Assembly: GCF_016859285.1 (NCBI RefSeq)
Contig: NC_053416.1
Span: forward strand, 8,942,001-9,006,000
Direction of reading: 5' to 3'
Source: Xiphias gladius
Taxonomy: Eukaryota; Chordata; Actinopteri; Istiophoriformes; Xiphiidae
Length of the DNA stretch: 64,000 nt
Part shown: piece by piece, positions 23,042-34,112 of the stretch
How the letters are laid out: the number at the start of each line of letters is the position of its first letter
How positions within the stretch are numbered: the stretch's first letter is position 1
Notes under the pieces: generated by a model
Database searches by the model: none
Seen by the model: the letters and a program-made list of their open reading frames with translations, nothing else
What the model was told of the DNA's origin: nothing
Position numbers and translations under genes: made by a program

Positions 23042-23081
23042 CTTTTATACCCAAATGGTAAGCGTGGTTTCTCCTGATTGG
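23042..23081 (-). promoter_or_regulatory. TATA box and inverted CCAAT box of the 22.4-kb claudin
   Basis: On the minus strand TATAAAAG (23049-23042) lies about 60 bases before the ATG, and AGCCAATCAGG lies 30-40 bases further up (core at 23081-23077). The order and spacing are typical of a compact vertebrate promoter. Confidence 0.6.
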
Positions 23082-23089
23082 CTGTTTCG

Positions 23090-24650
23090 AAATTGTCCAA
23101 ACTGAAAACACCTGTGGTCATTACGTAAGTCCCATACTTCTCCCAGACACTGGTAGAAGTTGAAATATGATGATTTTGTTGGAGGACCTTGGGGCAGATG
23201 GCTGCTGTCCACACATCAAATGTTTTGCTTCAAATAAAAAACATAATGTACCTCTTAGCAACATTCATGTTTTATATATATATTAATGTTTTATTTTATT
23301 ATATTCTTTTTAAATCACCACATGCACCACACACTTTTGCTTCCACTTTTATGTCTACATGTGTTCTTTTAAATTTCTTATTATTTTTATTATATTATTT
23401 CTTAATATTTTCATTTTAATTTGTTAAATTTTGAAAGCAGAAAATGAACTGTAATTAAAACATGGGGGAATGTCTCAGGTAAGTTTCCACATACAACGTG
23501 ACTTTTGTTTAAAGTCCAGGTGTCTAGGCCTTGGGAAGTGTATTTTCATATTTACTTTCACTACCTAAGTGCAGTGGCCTGCAACATGTAACGACACTTA
23601 AAATATTGTCCTATTTTATATTTTGAAGTGTCTGTGAAGAACATGAGATTTTATTGATGGCAGCCTGCTTACCACCTTATTTCACTTTCTTCTAACAGTG
23701 CAGCAATCAAGCTGGGTGACTCGACCTGTGCTCATGAGCCAGTGAGCCCAGCAGAGCTGCTTGGTTTTTTTTACTCTTGTTGTGGTGAGTTGGCACATGT
23801 GCCAAACATCCATATACAAATGAACAAAAAGTATGTATCAAAACAGAGACAGGAGTAAAAATGTGACAGATATTTGTAGAGCTACTCCAAAGATCTGAAG
23901 ACCTGCTAAATATTAGATGATATTGGGTAAAATCTTTACAGGGATACTGTGGATTGTGTAGATGGCAGTATTTTTTTCTAAAATAAAATAGCACTTTAGG
24001 TTTTATAATGATTTTTTTTTCATGCTAGACTTATTGGAGATCATTGAAGCTGAAGGTCAGGAGCAGGACTGCAACTCAAACACTCAAACAGTTGGAGACA
24101 TATGACTTCCTGTCATATGTTAAAGGACATATCCTGATCAAAGATAACTCCGACATTCCTAACAGTGGTGCTGTTAGGAATAATTGTAGCAATTATAGTA
24201 AAGATCAGCAACACTCCAATTTATAATCCTATTTGTGTGTTTATTTTCCTCCAAGACACAAATATGGGGATTTTTTTTTTTTTTTTTTAACAAAATCAAC
24301 CTTTTTTACTTTTTCAGACTTGCTGAGCTGGATAAGTCTACCTTTGAATGGAAATCACTGCGACCATCTAAAAAGGTTTTTAATAACCCATTATTGTGTG
24401 GCATGTCTTGTTTGCAAACTTTGGAAGTTATTTTGTTGCAGTATATTTTCCCATTCCTTACAGTTACATTTGATGTTTAAATTTTCGCAACTTTTTGGAT
24501 ACATAAATCCTCTCTTTCTCACAGCTCCTCTGGGGCACCAGATGGCCTCTTTGTAGGACAGAAATACCTCTGAACTCCAAGGCAGCATGATGGATGTTTA
24601 AATCTGAGCAATGAAGCCAAAGCCCACCCAGAGGAGGAGGCTGCTCATCT
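23090..24650. other. Divergent intergenic region between two claudins
   Basis: It separates a minus-strand and a plus-strand claudin. AT-rich, with a T-run near 24270-24288. No gene seen. Shared enhancers are possible but nothing in the sequence proves them. Confidence 0.45.
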
Positions 24651-24657
24651 GTGGGTC

Positions 24658-24666
24658 ATATATACT
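24658..24666 (+). promoter_or_regulatory. TATA-like box of the 24.8-kb claudin
   Basis: CATATATAC, about 85 bases before the ATG at 24751, in the right place for a short 5' UTR. Confidence 0.4.
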
Positions 24667-24750
24667 TCCCCACAGAGGGAGACCTTTTATTAGCAGCTGA
24701 GTGAAGAGCTGAGGCACAGTGATAAAAAACAGAAACACCAGCAAACAGCA

Positions 24751-25383
24751 ATGGCATCTTTAGGGCTGCAGATTCTGGGCGTCGGGCTGGCGGTGCTTGG
24801 ATGGATAGGAAACATACTGATCTGTATGCTGCCCCTGTGGAAGGTATCTGCTTTCATTGGGAACAACATCGTGGTGGCTCAGACTATCTGGGAAGGACTG
24901 TGGATGACCTGTGTGGTGCAGAGCACGGGCCAGATGCAGTGCAAGGTCTACAACTCCCTGCTGGCCCTGCCTCCAGACCTCCAGGCAGCCCGGGCCATGG
25001 TGGTCATTGCCATCCTGTTCTCTTTGTTTGGCCTGCTGCTCTCTGTGGTTGGAGGGAAATGCACCACCTGCATTGGGGACAAAGCTGCAAAAGCCAGAGT
25101 GGCCATCTCCGCAGGTGTTTTCTTCATCCTGAGCGGGGCTCTGTGTCTTGTGACTGTGTCTCTGCCTGCTAATACTATCATAAAGGACTTCTACAACCCC
25201 CAGGTTCCTGATTCCCAGAGGAGAGAGCTGGGTGCATGTTTGTATGTGGGCTGGGGAGCATCAGGACTGCTGCTGATCGGTGGTGCTCTTCTCTGCTGTC
25301 AGTGCCCGTCGGGAAGAGACCGCTATAATGGAGCGAAGTACTCTCCGCCTAAATCCACAACACCTGGGAAGGAATTTGTCTGA
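24751..25383 (+). CDS. Claudin with altered second-loop entrance (210 aa)
   Basis: Intronless, the only plus-strand claudin within the left block. Starts [10 protein letters not shown]. Loop 1 signature intact: W30, W47-EGLW51, C54, C64. Two departures from the neighbours stand out. YDS in the first loop is YNS (N68). The highly conserved VSWSA motif at the start of the second loop is VSLPA (residues 136-140), replacing the Trp and adding a Pro. The rest of loop 2 is [15 protein letters not shown]. The tail has [19 protein letters not shown] and ends KEFV, a conservative variant of the KDYV/KEYV PDZ ligand. Frame and length are normal, so the changes look selected or tolerated, not decay. Predicted tight-junction protein; subtype unresolved. 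Confidence 0.95.
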   Translation: MASLGLQILGVGLAVLGWIGNILICMLPLWKVSAFIGNNIVVAQTIWEGLWMTCVVQSTGQMQCKVYNSLLALPPDLQAARAMVVIAILFSLFGLLLSVVGGKCTTCIGDKAAKARVAISAGVFFILSGALCLVTVSLPANTIIKDFYNPQVPDSQRRELGACLYVGWGASGLLLIGGALLCCQCPSGRDRYNGAKYSPPKSTTPGKEFV

Positions 25384-25728
25384 CCTGGTAGCTATTTTTG
25401 AAAAGTGCCTGACTCATCATGCAGTACAAACCTGTTGCTGTCAAAGTGTGATTTGCATTGTGACTAACTCCTTTTAACTAACACACTGCTGCCTTTTGTT
25501 TCTAAAAGATACAAGAAACTCTGAGTTATGTGCCATGTTAGATTAATGCATCACTGAGTTGGACTGGAGTTTAGGTCATTTATTTTTACTCAGTCATTGT
25601 TTTGTGATATAATTTCAATACTTATTCAGACTCTCCTGGTGTTTTTATTGTCTTTTTTGCAACATAAGCCCTTCAAAAAGACTCATGTATTTGCCATTTA
25701 TTTTTCATTCTGTTCTTTTCATTCACGC

Positions 25729-25734
25729 AATAAA
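25729..25734 (+). terminator. Poly(A) signal of the 24.8-kb claudin
   Basis: AATAAA, about 345 bases after the stop codon. It is the first clear plus-strand hexamer downstream. Confidence 0.5.
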
Positions 25735-26480
25735 CAGTATTTTTTTTGTCAGCAATGTTTTTAAATATGCCTGATTTAGTGAAATATAACAAAGTGCATT
25801 TAGTTAAGTAATTTCCTGGAAATATTGGACTTTTAACTTATTTCTCACTTGACAGCAATAGTTACTAGTAACTTTAAGTTTAAGATTATTACACAAAACA
25901 TTTGATCATCTTAAATAAAATTCACTTGACTGTATAAAATAGTTCAATTTAGCTCCACCTCGACCAGCTAAAACATTTAAATGTTGCTTGCAATTAGAAC
26001 TGGCCAAAATGTAAAACAGACACAGTGGTGGAAAAATTACAGGGGCGTATTGTTTTTCTCGCCAGACCGGTTTCAATTGAAAATGTCTGTAAACAAAAAG
26101 AAACCCATTAAAGAGGTTTAGGATAAATCAACCTGACAAGACTTGGCAGATGTGCTCTTACTGGACAAAGTGTAAATATCCATTCTTTGCTGATATAAAA
26201 CAGTTCCTTAGCAACATGAATCCTAACATATACCACACACTGTTGTCTCTGGCAGTGACATCCATTTTACTCAAGACAGAAACTGTAAATTACTGTCTTT
26301 ATACAAGGGCAGTCGATTACAACATGGCAAAGATCTCAGCCAGATACATTCAATTCCCAGGAGTGTACTCCCCTGAATTCCTGAATGACTCATCATGAGT
26401 GGTCAGCACAGTTTCAATTTTATGCAGGTGCAGAGTGAACGTGAGAAAGAAAGACGTCACAAGGGTATTAGCAAAGACAC
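25735..26480. other. Intergenic DNA between convergent claudins
   Basis: AT-rich, no frame with recognisable similarity. Confidence 0.5.
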
Positions 26481-26486
26481 TTTATT
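26481..26486 (-). terminator. Candidate poly(A) signal of the 27.2-kb claudin
   Basis: AATAAA on the minus strand, about 750 bases after the stop at 27233. That implies a fairly long 3' UTR, so the call is tentative. Confidence 0.3.
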
Positions 26487-27232
26487 TCTCACATTTCAAA
26501 GACAATTGAAAGTCTAGCAGTGATCATTATATCATTAAAGAGTTGAATTAAAAAAAAAAAATCAAATGATTTCAAGTGTACATTGTCCACTACCACAAAC
26601 AGCTTTTTAAAGGTCTTCATTAATCCAAATTGTTTGGTTTTCACAGCTTCTCTGGACAGCAACCCATGCAATAACTCATATAATTTAGTTGTTTGATAAA
26701 GAAAATGCACACATTAAAGATGTATTGCATCAGTTCTTCAGTCTCAGTCACTATTAAAATCATTCCTAATAGTAGGCATTTTATCCAAAATGAAAATGTT
26801 GGCTCTGAGAAATGTCACGGGTTTTTAGCCATTGGAATTACAATAGGGGAAACATGTATTTGTGAAAAAGAAAATCTAAGAAAAATACGCCATGTAAAAA
26901 CCACCATTCAAGCCACCACACAACCTGTCAATCATCACGGCTTTTTGTTGTTAGTACATTCAAATTAAGATGAACTTATTTAATGCTTAATGTGCTGAGT
27001 TGTAAAAAAAAGCATTCAAAGTCTGAAACTGAGGGGAGGAATTGTTCCTAATCTGCCAAACACACAGTGAAATGTAATTTAGTTTTCTTTTTTCTCACCT
27101 TCTTCTGCTTTAGCAATAACATTTTTCAGCACATTATGTAGCTGATTTTTTTGTTGCATCATTTGTTAGAAAATTAAACTAAATTAAATGAAAATCTCGA
27201 GACACTGTATGCCGCTGCTGCAGTTGAAACAC

Positions 27233-27868
27233 TCACACATAGTCCACGTTTGAAGATATGGTTCTTGCAGGGGCGAACTTGGCAGGTATATACGGTCTCT
27301 CGTCTTTTTGGGGGCAGTTGTTGCAGAGCAGGCCTCCCCCCAGCAGCAGCAGCCCAGCAGAGCCCCAGCCGATATAAAGCGCAGCCCCAAGCTCCCTCCT
27401 CTGAGCTGCGATCACCAGGGGGTTATAAAAGTCCCTGATCACTGCATGAGCTGACCACGACACCGGGATCATGATCAGCAAGGCGGCTATTATGAAGATC
27501 ACGCCGGACACAATGCAGGCTTTGGCTTTGGCCACCTCATCCTCCATGCAGTTCGTGCACTTTCCTCCGACCATGGCCATGAGGACGCCGAACACCCCGA
27601 CGATCACAGAGATGATGACCATGGCCCTGGCAGCCTGCAGGTCTTGCGGCAGGGCCAACATGGAGTCGTACACCTTACACTGCATCTGGCCTGTGCTCTG
27701 GACCACACAGTTCATCCACAAGCCTTCCCAGATCACCTGGGCGGTGACGATGTTTGCCCCAACGAAAGCAGTGACTCTCCACATGGGCAGAGCACAGGTG
27801 ATGATGGCGCCCAGCCAGCCGACAAAGGCCAGCAGTACACCCATCATCTGGAGGCCTTGAGAAGCCAT
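27233..27868 (-). CDS. Claudin, CLDN3/4/6/9-like (211 aa)
   Basis: Intronless. Starts [10 protein letters not shown] in a GCC-ATG-G context. Loop 1: W30, W47-EGLW51, C54, C64. Second loop: [26 protein letters not shown]; the NPLV core matches the sequence that CLDN3 and CLDN4 use to bind Clostridium perfringens enterotoxin, as established for those proteins, but binding here is only an inference. Tail: [17 protein letters not shown], ending NVDYV, a PDZ ligand. Membrane segments are at standard positions. One of the least modified members of the cluster, so a useful reference for the others. Confidence 0.95.
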   Translation of the reverse strand: MASQGLQMMGVLLAFVGWLGAIITCALPMWRVTAFVGANIVTAQVIWEGLWMNCVVQSTGQMQCKVYDSMLALPQDLQAARAMVIISVIVGVFGVLMAMVGGKCTNCMEDEVAKAKACIVSGVIFIIAALLIMIPVSWSAHAVIRDFYNPLVIAAQRRELGAALYIGWGSAGLLLLGGGLLCNNCPQKDERPYIPAKFAPARTISSNVDYV

Positions 27869-27953
27869 GGTTATGCCACTGCAACCAGGAAACTAGAGGA
27901 AAAGGTCCACGTCTTGAAGATTAATAGATTCTGACTGCCTTAAAACACTGTAG

Positions 27954-27962
27954 GATTTATGG
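27954..27962 (-). promoter_or_regulatory. Weak TATA-like word upstream of the 27.2-kb claudin
   Basis: On the minus strand a CATAAATCC word lies about 90 bases before the ATG. The distance fits but the match is poor. Confidence 0.2.
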
Positions 27963-27999
27963 GTTGTGGGGTCTCGAATACTCCACTCTCGCAACTGCG

Positions 28000-29040
28000 T
28001 GAGGAAGTGTTTGCTATGCACTGATGCTCTGAGGTCTCACTGTAAGAAGATAACTGCCTCCCGTTGTGGTTCAAACTTTCAGGGTGGAGCTCCTGGGCTC
28101 CTAGACAAAAGGTGAAGGCTGAGACCTGATATCCACAACCCTTGTTTTCTTCCTTTTCATTGTTCCCACACATACAAGCTTTGTTACCTTAAGCAAGGCT
28201 TCAAGACTGGGAACAATCTAGATCCCACCTGTGCTCACACACATACAAACACTCACACACACCCCCTCACACAGGTTAATCCTCGAGCAAACAAAAACTC
28301 TACACTTCAGAGTTTGGGTCAGTGCATTCAGCTCAAACTGATTAGGAAGTGGATTTTTCTCTAAGAAAAATGCCAACTTGAAAAAGTTAATTAATCCTAT
28401 CTTCATTTAAACAACTGTGAATGAACCCGTGTATAGCTTTTTCATTTGCTTTACAGTTAAAATCACCTCGACCATCTCAGACATATTTTATTTTATTAAC
28501 TCTAGGTTTGTGTGCTCTTTTAAGGGACCTTAACTGTATCATACAGACCGCAAATTGAGTCAAGGTATATTCTTAGAAGGAAATTTTGTTCACTTTACAA
28601 GATTAAATCAAGAACAAACTGACAACAGCTGCGTAACTTTTGTAGAGTAAAAACTTCATAGTAAAAGACCACAGTAAACGGACGAACAATTATGTTTGCC
28701 TGTGGCTAACAGTCTGAACAAAGAGCAGCCATTATGCCTCTTTTTTTCCTGCAACACCTAAACCTGATTTACAAGAAAGTCAGACAACAGAGGCTTCTCA
28801 AATGGAATGAGGGTGAGGATCCTTGTGTTAATGCCAGTCGTGATTGGACATTTATGGATCATTTCATGTGCAAAAAGTAGAAATAATGTTAAAAATAGTA
28901 AATAAAGAAACATTTAATGTTCAAGACTCCCAATACAACATTGATTTGTCCAACTTTAAGAACACTGAATAAATTATGTTAAACACAGCTGCTGTGTGAA
29001 AATAAAAAGCAAGCACAGGTGATCTTAGTTTTGTAAACAA
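28000..29040. other. Intergenic DNA between two minus-strand claudins
   Basis: Short CA-rich patch at about 28238-28262, otherwise no structure seen. Confidence 0.5.
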
Positions 29041-29043
29041 ATA

Positions 29044-29049
29044 TTTATT
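29044..29049 (-). terminator. Poly(A) signal of the 29.4-kb claudin
   Basis: AATAAA on the minus strand, about 310 bases past the stop at 29360. Confidence 0.4.
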
Positions 29050-29359
29050 TACAGTATAACTGGCACATCATGAAGCTCATACACATGGTTCATAAAAACA
29101 ACTCACAGATTTTCAAAATAAGACTGAGGTTACAGAATATTTACACATACAAGTATCTGTGTTAGCATATAAAATTACATTTCCTCTTTGGGTGTGGTTC
29201 CTCTCTTGCCATTCATTTCCTTCCAACACTCTCATGAGGAGTAACTTTTTGATCAAGTAACATGCTGAATAATATCAACACTCACAAACCAGTAGCACCG
29301 GTTCATTTGTCCCAGTAAACAGTTCTTTGTGGAGCCATATACTGATTTCTAGATCTGTT

Positions 29360-30007
29360 TCAGACATAGTCTTTCCCAGATGCTGGTGCTGAGGCCTCAG
29401 ATCTGGCAGCCGTGTACCTTGCAGTGTAGGACCCTTCATCCTTATTGGGGCAGTTGAAGCAGAGCATCCCCCCTCCGATCAGCATCAAAGCAGCTGCCCC
29501 CCACCCGATGTAGAGCGCAGCCCCCAGTTCTCTCTTCTGGGCGCTAACCATCAGCGGGTTGTAGAAGTTTCGGATGATGGTGTGGGCTGTCCAGCAGACA
29601 GGGACAAGGCAGAGGATCCCAGATGCAATGAACATAACTCCAGATGCAATGCCCACCTTGGCCTTGGATGAAGAATCCTCCACACAGTTGGTGCATTGCC
29701 CCCCGGCTACAGAGAGCAGGATAGCCAAGATGCCCACCACGATGGAGATGACGGTCAGGGCCCTGGCAGCCTGTAGGTCAGAGCTGAGGGCCAGCATGGA
29801 GTCATAGACCTTACACTGCATCTGGCCTGTGCTCTGGACCACGCAGCTCATCCAAATACCTTCCCAGGAGGTCTGCGAGGTGACAATGTTGCTGCCAATA
29901 AAAGCAGTGACCTTCCACATGGGAATGGCACACACAATGATGGCACCAATCCAGCCCAGGATCCCCAGAGCCGTGCCCAGGATTTGAAACCCAGCAGACA
30001 CCATCAT
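29360..30007 (-). CDS. Claudin, CLDN3/4/6/9-like (215 aa)
   Basis: Intronless. Starts with two Met codons (MMVSAGFQILG); either could be used. Loop 1 keeps the Trp and Cys residues, but the signature is W-EGIW rather than GLW and is preceded by TSQTS. C-C spacing is normal. Second loop: CWTAHTIIRNFYNPLMVSAQKREL, where VSW is VCW, as in the 13.4-kb claudin. Tail: CFNCPNKDEGSYTARYTAARSEAS, ending SGKDYV, the PDZ ligand of CLDN3-type proteins. It is the last minus-strand claudin; the next one, at 36.9 kb, is in the opposite orientation. Tight-junction protein; subtype unresolved. Confidence 0.95.
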   Translation of the reverse strand: MMVSAGFQILGTALGILGWIGAIIVCAIPMWKVTAFIGSNIVTSQTSWEGIWMSCVVQSTGQMQCKVYDSMLALSSDLQAARALTVISIVVGILAILLSVAGGQCTNCVEDSSSKAKVGIASGVMFIASGILCLVPVCWTAHTIIRNFYNPLMVSAQKRELGAALYIGWGAAALMLIGGGMLCFNCPNKDEGSYTARYTAARSEASAPASGKDYV

Positions 30008-30079
30008 GGACAGTGGATTTTTTCTTTCTGAGTTGCTTCAACTGAAACTTCTTCCTCTTTTGACGTAAGCCTGTGGGTT

Positions 30080-33000
30080 TTTTTTGGTCTCTTTCTTTAA
30101 TGGAGGCAAGTCCTCTGTTAGTCAGGTGAGTTCTGTTGAATGGAGGAGGATTCAGAGGAGAGCAGGTACATATGGTGGAGGAGGAGGGGCCATAGAGGAA
30201 AACAGCTCACCGTCATCAGTCCCGGTTCTTCAGGTCCACCCCCAAACTCCACAAACCCTTAATCTGTTTACCATCCCCCAACCACTCAGTTTTATTGAGT
30301 TTAACAAAAGAAGACGTGAGACTCCTTTGCATGTAGTGCTACATGCACAACAAAACACTCAATTTCAACACAATTTAAGCACCTTGTTAGAGAAAGCTTG
30401 ATGGTAACAAAACTTTTTTTTTTTTCATCTTCCTTCCTTATTTCCCCTCCCTCATCTCCAGTTTCACCTTAAGCAGTTGGAGGGTGAAGTCATGTCCTGA
30501 GTAAGAGGTGACTCAGTCTGTTTTAAATGACAATACCTGCGACAAAAACTTCAGACTGGCCAAATATGGTCTTCTGCTCAGTGATAGTGCTGTATTACAC
30601 CTTCAAAAACTATGAAAGAAATGCTGCTGGAGTCAAAATAGATGTCAAGGCGGTCCTAGCTCCACCCGGCTTCCTAGAAGCTTTGACAAATACATTTTTA
30701 GGGCAATGTGGCTGCTAATCAGTTTTACTGCATGACAGGTGGTGGGGGTGGATGGTGCACTTACAAAGCACAGGACTTTCTAGGTTCCCAGGTCGTACGT
30801 GTGGTCAGGTTTAGGCAACAGAAGCACTTTGGCTAGAGTTTGGGAAAGATCAATGCTTTCATTAAATGTCAATCAAGTACACATGTTGCATCCTGTGCTC
30901 CAATTTCCCTTTAACTTTTTCAGTAATTTACCCGGATCTTTCCCTCGAAAAAGGGTTTAGTTGCTATGAGCAGACACATTAATCCAAGAGCGGATATTGT
31001 GCAAGAACAAAAGAATGCAGACATTCTACATGAACCTTTTGCAACTTTGCAGCTATGTTCAGCAATAACATTTCTTCGTCAGGTGGACAAATGAATATTG
31101 TCTGGTTGAAATCGCGTTTCTCTCAAATTCTTTTTTTTGTTGCAGATTCTAGGAGACACGGTTGCCTCACCTCCAAAAACTCTCAATATGGCTGCATCTG
31201 TTAATTTATCAAAAACCAGTTTCTTAGCACTTTAACTTTTTATACATCCATAGACTGTGTCCTCTCATTAATATGGTTTCAGGTTATTATATATGAAACT
31301 TTTAAGACAGAAAGTGACGGTTCTGCAGTGTAAGTTTTCAATTAACTTTTGATAAACACGGAAATAATTGTGATGATGCTGAAATACTATGTATCAAGTC
31401 TGAAAATAAGACTAAAGTTAAAGTTAAAAACAAGAGAGCAATCTCTCAATCTCAAATTAACTGGGGCCCACTGGCCAGGTAGTTCTTGAACACATGGCCA
31501 AAAGAGAAAAAATATAATAGAATAAAAGATTTTTTTTTTTCTGTCAGCTATATATACTCCTGAGCAACTCGTCTTTCCCTATTCTCTAACTCAACCAAGC
31601 TACTGCTTCACATGTTCAGTTTACTTGAGACTATTTTCCTTAAAAACAGGAATGTTTAATGGACTTAAACTGCCCATTTTTACACTGTGGTTTCGCGGCC
31701 TTGCTGGAAAATTAAATGATTACTGTAAGACTGGTGGAGAAAAAATATTAAACTATGAAGTTAATTTTCAAGCCAGATGTAACTATTAATTCTAAACATG
31801 TCGGGGCGGGGGGGGCTTCTTGCCACAAAGCACTTGTGCTTCTTGCCACAAAGCACAAGAGGAACCAATGCATCATGCCAGATAAACAAGATTGTCTCAT
31901 CCTTTTGGAAGCAAGTTTTTCTATATTTAATCAGCTGCATTACAGCAGCACAGCTGGTGTTTTTTTTGTTTTTTTTCAACCAACATATAATGCAAAGAAA
32001 CGGGGGCTTCAGGAAATTGTCTTGCAGGCTTTATCTGGACCCTGGTGGGTTGACACACCTGATCTAAAGTCACATTTCAATTTGCACTTTGTTTGCTGTC
32101 TTTCAGTAGTTTGATGCACACACAAACCGATCTTTAGATTTGCTCTAAAGCACATGATAAATGTGAACAGCTAAAAAGAAAAAAACACACTTACAGCCCT
32201 GAGGCGCTATGTGTAAACCTGGAGAAAAAAATCAATGTGTTGCTTCAGATAACAGAGTGAAAATATCTACTCAAACGTGATGTGATTTATCAATACTTAG
32301 TTACTCTCTTCATGTCATTTACCAACAATTTCATCTCTGACACCACTCCAAATCAAAATGTTGATCAGAGTGTGGCTACTTGTCCATAGTATCCACAGTC
32401 TTGTTTCAAAGAAGTGTCCAGTAGTTTTTACTGCACAAAAGTAAAAACTATAAATACAAAAATATGAACATTTACATTCTTGAATGTAGATGTGCAAATA
32501 GTTATATAGCAGGTCTTCTGCGGTCTTCGGCACTGTCGTCTACTAGTGTGTACACAGAGGGGGAAAAACCTCACACATTGAGTCACATTCTTGCAATTAA
32601 AGGGTTTTACTGAGGAGACGCATGATGTAACGCAGGTCGATCTGCAAGAAATCAGGCACACCAACGTGATTCCATCAAGTCACACTGAAGTTAGATAACC
32701 CACCAAATGGTGCGTGTGCAGTGGTTAAATGTGAAATCCTTTAGTCCTCTTGTTACTTTAAGAAAAAGAATTACAAATCTCAAAAGAACAAATAGGACTT
32801 ACAGCACTGGAAAAAAATAGTTAAATGAAAGATGAAGAGAAATAAAGGCTGAGGTCAGCTTTGAGAGAGGCTCTGTTATGTTCAGTCTGTGCGTGTTCTG
32901 TGATTCAGACTGAGGGCTGATTGTAAGTGTGAACATATTGGGAGTTTTTGTTCACAGAAGATCACAGGAAAAGAGCTTGTGCTCCATATTTATGTGAAAT

Positions 33001-33972
33001 TAGTGTGGGTAGAGAGAGGAAAGGCAAGAAATAGGGGTCAGTATAAGTGCCAGTGATATGATATATGACATATCTGACTGGTCTGGATTTCTTAACTTGT
33101 AAATTTTCTAACTCTGACATCAAAGAAAAAACTCTCTGAAGCTTGGCTCTTCTCTCTGCTATTCTCTGCTCTGCCCAAAGGGAGGCATCAGCTTCTACTT
33201 TCAAAAGGTGTTGGCCATACTCTGTCCTGAATTTCCCTGGTAGAGTCAGGTTAAGGTTGAGGTTAATTTATGACACAGGAAGTAGAGACAGCCTGATAAA
33301 CCAGAATGCAAATTTACATGTTATCTTAAAAAAAAAAACTAAAAAAAAAAACTGTCAGTTTAGTTTCATGCAGTTTAGTACTAAAGTGTGGCATCACCCA
33401 GTGGACAAAGAGCTTTTAAATACAGTTTTTAATGTGTCCATAAATCTCGAAACAGTCATTAAATCCAAGGCTCCCTACCTCATTCAGAAGACTCGTTACT
33501 CAGTAACTTTATTTAATTTTAAAAACAAAATAAAAATTGTTTTAAAAAATTAAGAAAACAACTGTGGAGCAGTCAAGTTTTTCTGACGGTTGATCTGTTT
33601 ACATTTGCAACACTGAAATCACTTCTAACAACAAGAAAAGATGTAAACGTAGGAATAAAATCAGAGTTAAACGTTCTTATAATGTAATGTTTACATGTAT
33701 TGTACTTTCACTTCAGATTTTTACAGCTCTTCATGGAGAACAGTGTCAGTGCTCCTCCTCTGGAAGGACGTTTATAAGTGTCTGACCTTCTGTATATAGG
33801 TTACTACGATCATTGTGTTGGCAGTGGTTGAACGAATTTTACCTTGGCAGTTAACCAAACAGATAAAGCAATTATTCATACATGAGTAAATTACGAGGAA
33901 GCGGACAATCTTGCTGTTTACTGAAACTCATTGGTCGACTTTTGTGACAGATAGAGAAACTCCGCCGCCCCA
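30080..33972. other. Large intergenic region, left part
   Basis: No gene recognised. It contains a small tandem duplication (about 23 bases, CTTCTTGCCACAAAGCAC plus spacer) at 31816-31860. It also has T-runs and a protein-like but unsupported minus-strand frame at 32962-33204. Confidence 0.5.
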
Positions 33973-34112
33973 GACAAATCTACTTCAGCGGAAAAATATC
34001 TGTGGAGTTGATAAGTGTATCAACTCCACAGATATTTTTCCGCTGAAGTAGATTTGTCATTTTAAGCCCTTTATTTATATATAGTGATATATAAATAAAG
34101 GGCTTAAAATGA
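33973..34112. repeat. Two back-to-back perfect hairpins with identical AGTG loops
   Basis: Hairpin 1: a 41-base arm (33973-34013), loop AGTG (34014-34017), and a perfect 41-base complement (34018-34058). Hairpin 2: a 26-base arm (34057-34082), loop AGTG (34083-34086), and a perfect complement (34087-34112). The two share two bases, TC. Put another way, a 65-base block (34018-34082), made only of reversed copies of both flanks, sits between two copies of AGTG. No mismatches were found in either stem. Confidence 0.97.

Noticed and set aside
32962-33204. Minus-strand 80-codon frame with a helix-like Glu/Arg/Leu-rich start
   Set aside because: No recognisable family, no splice partners, no promoter or neighbouring exons; 80 codons can occur by chance.
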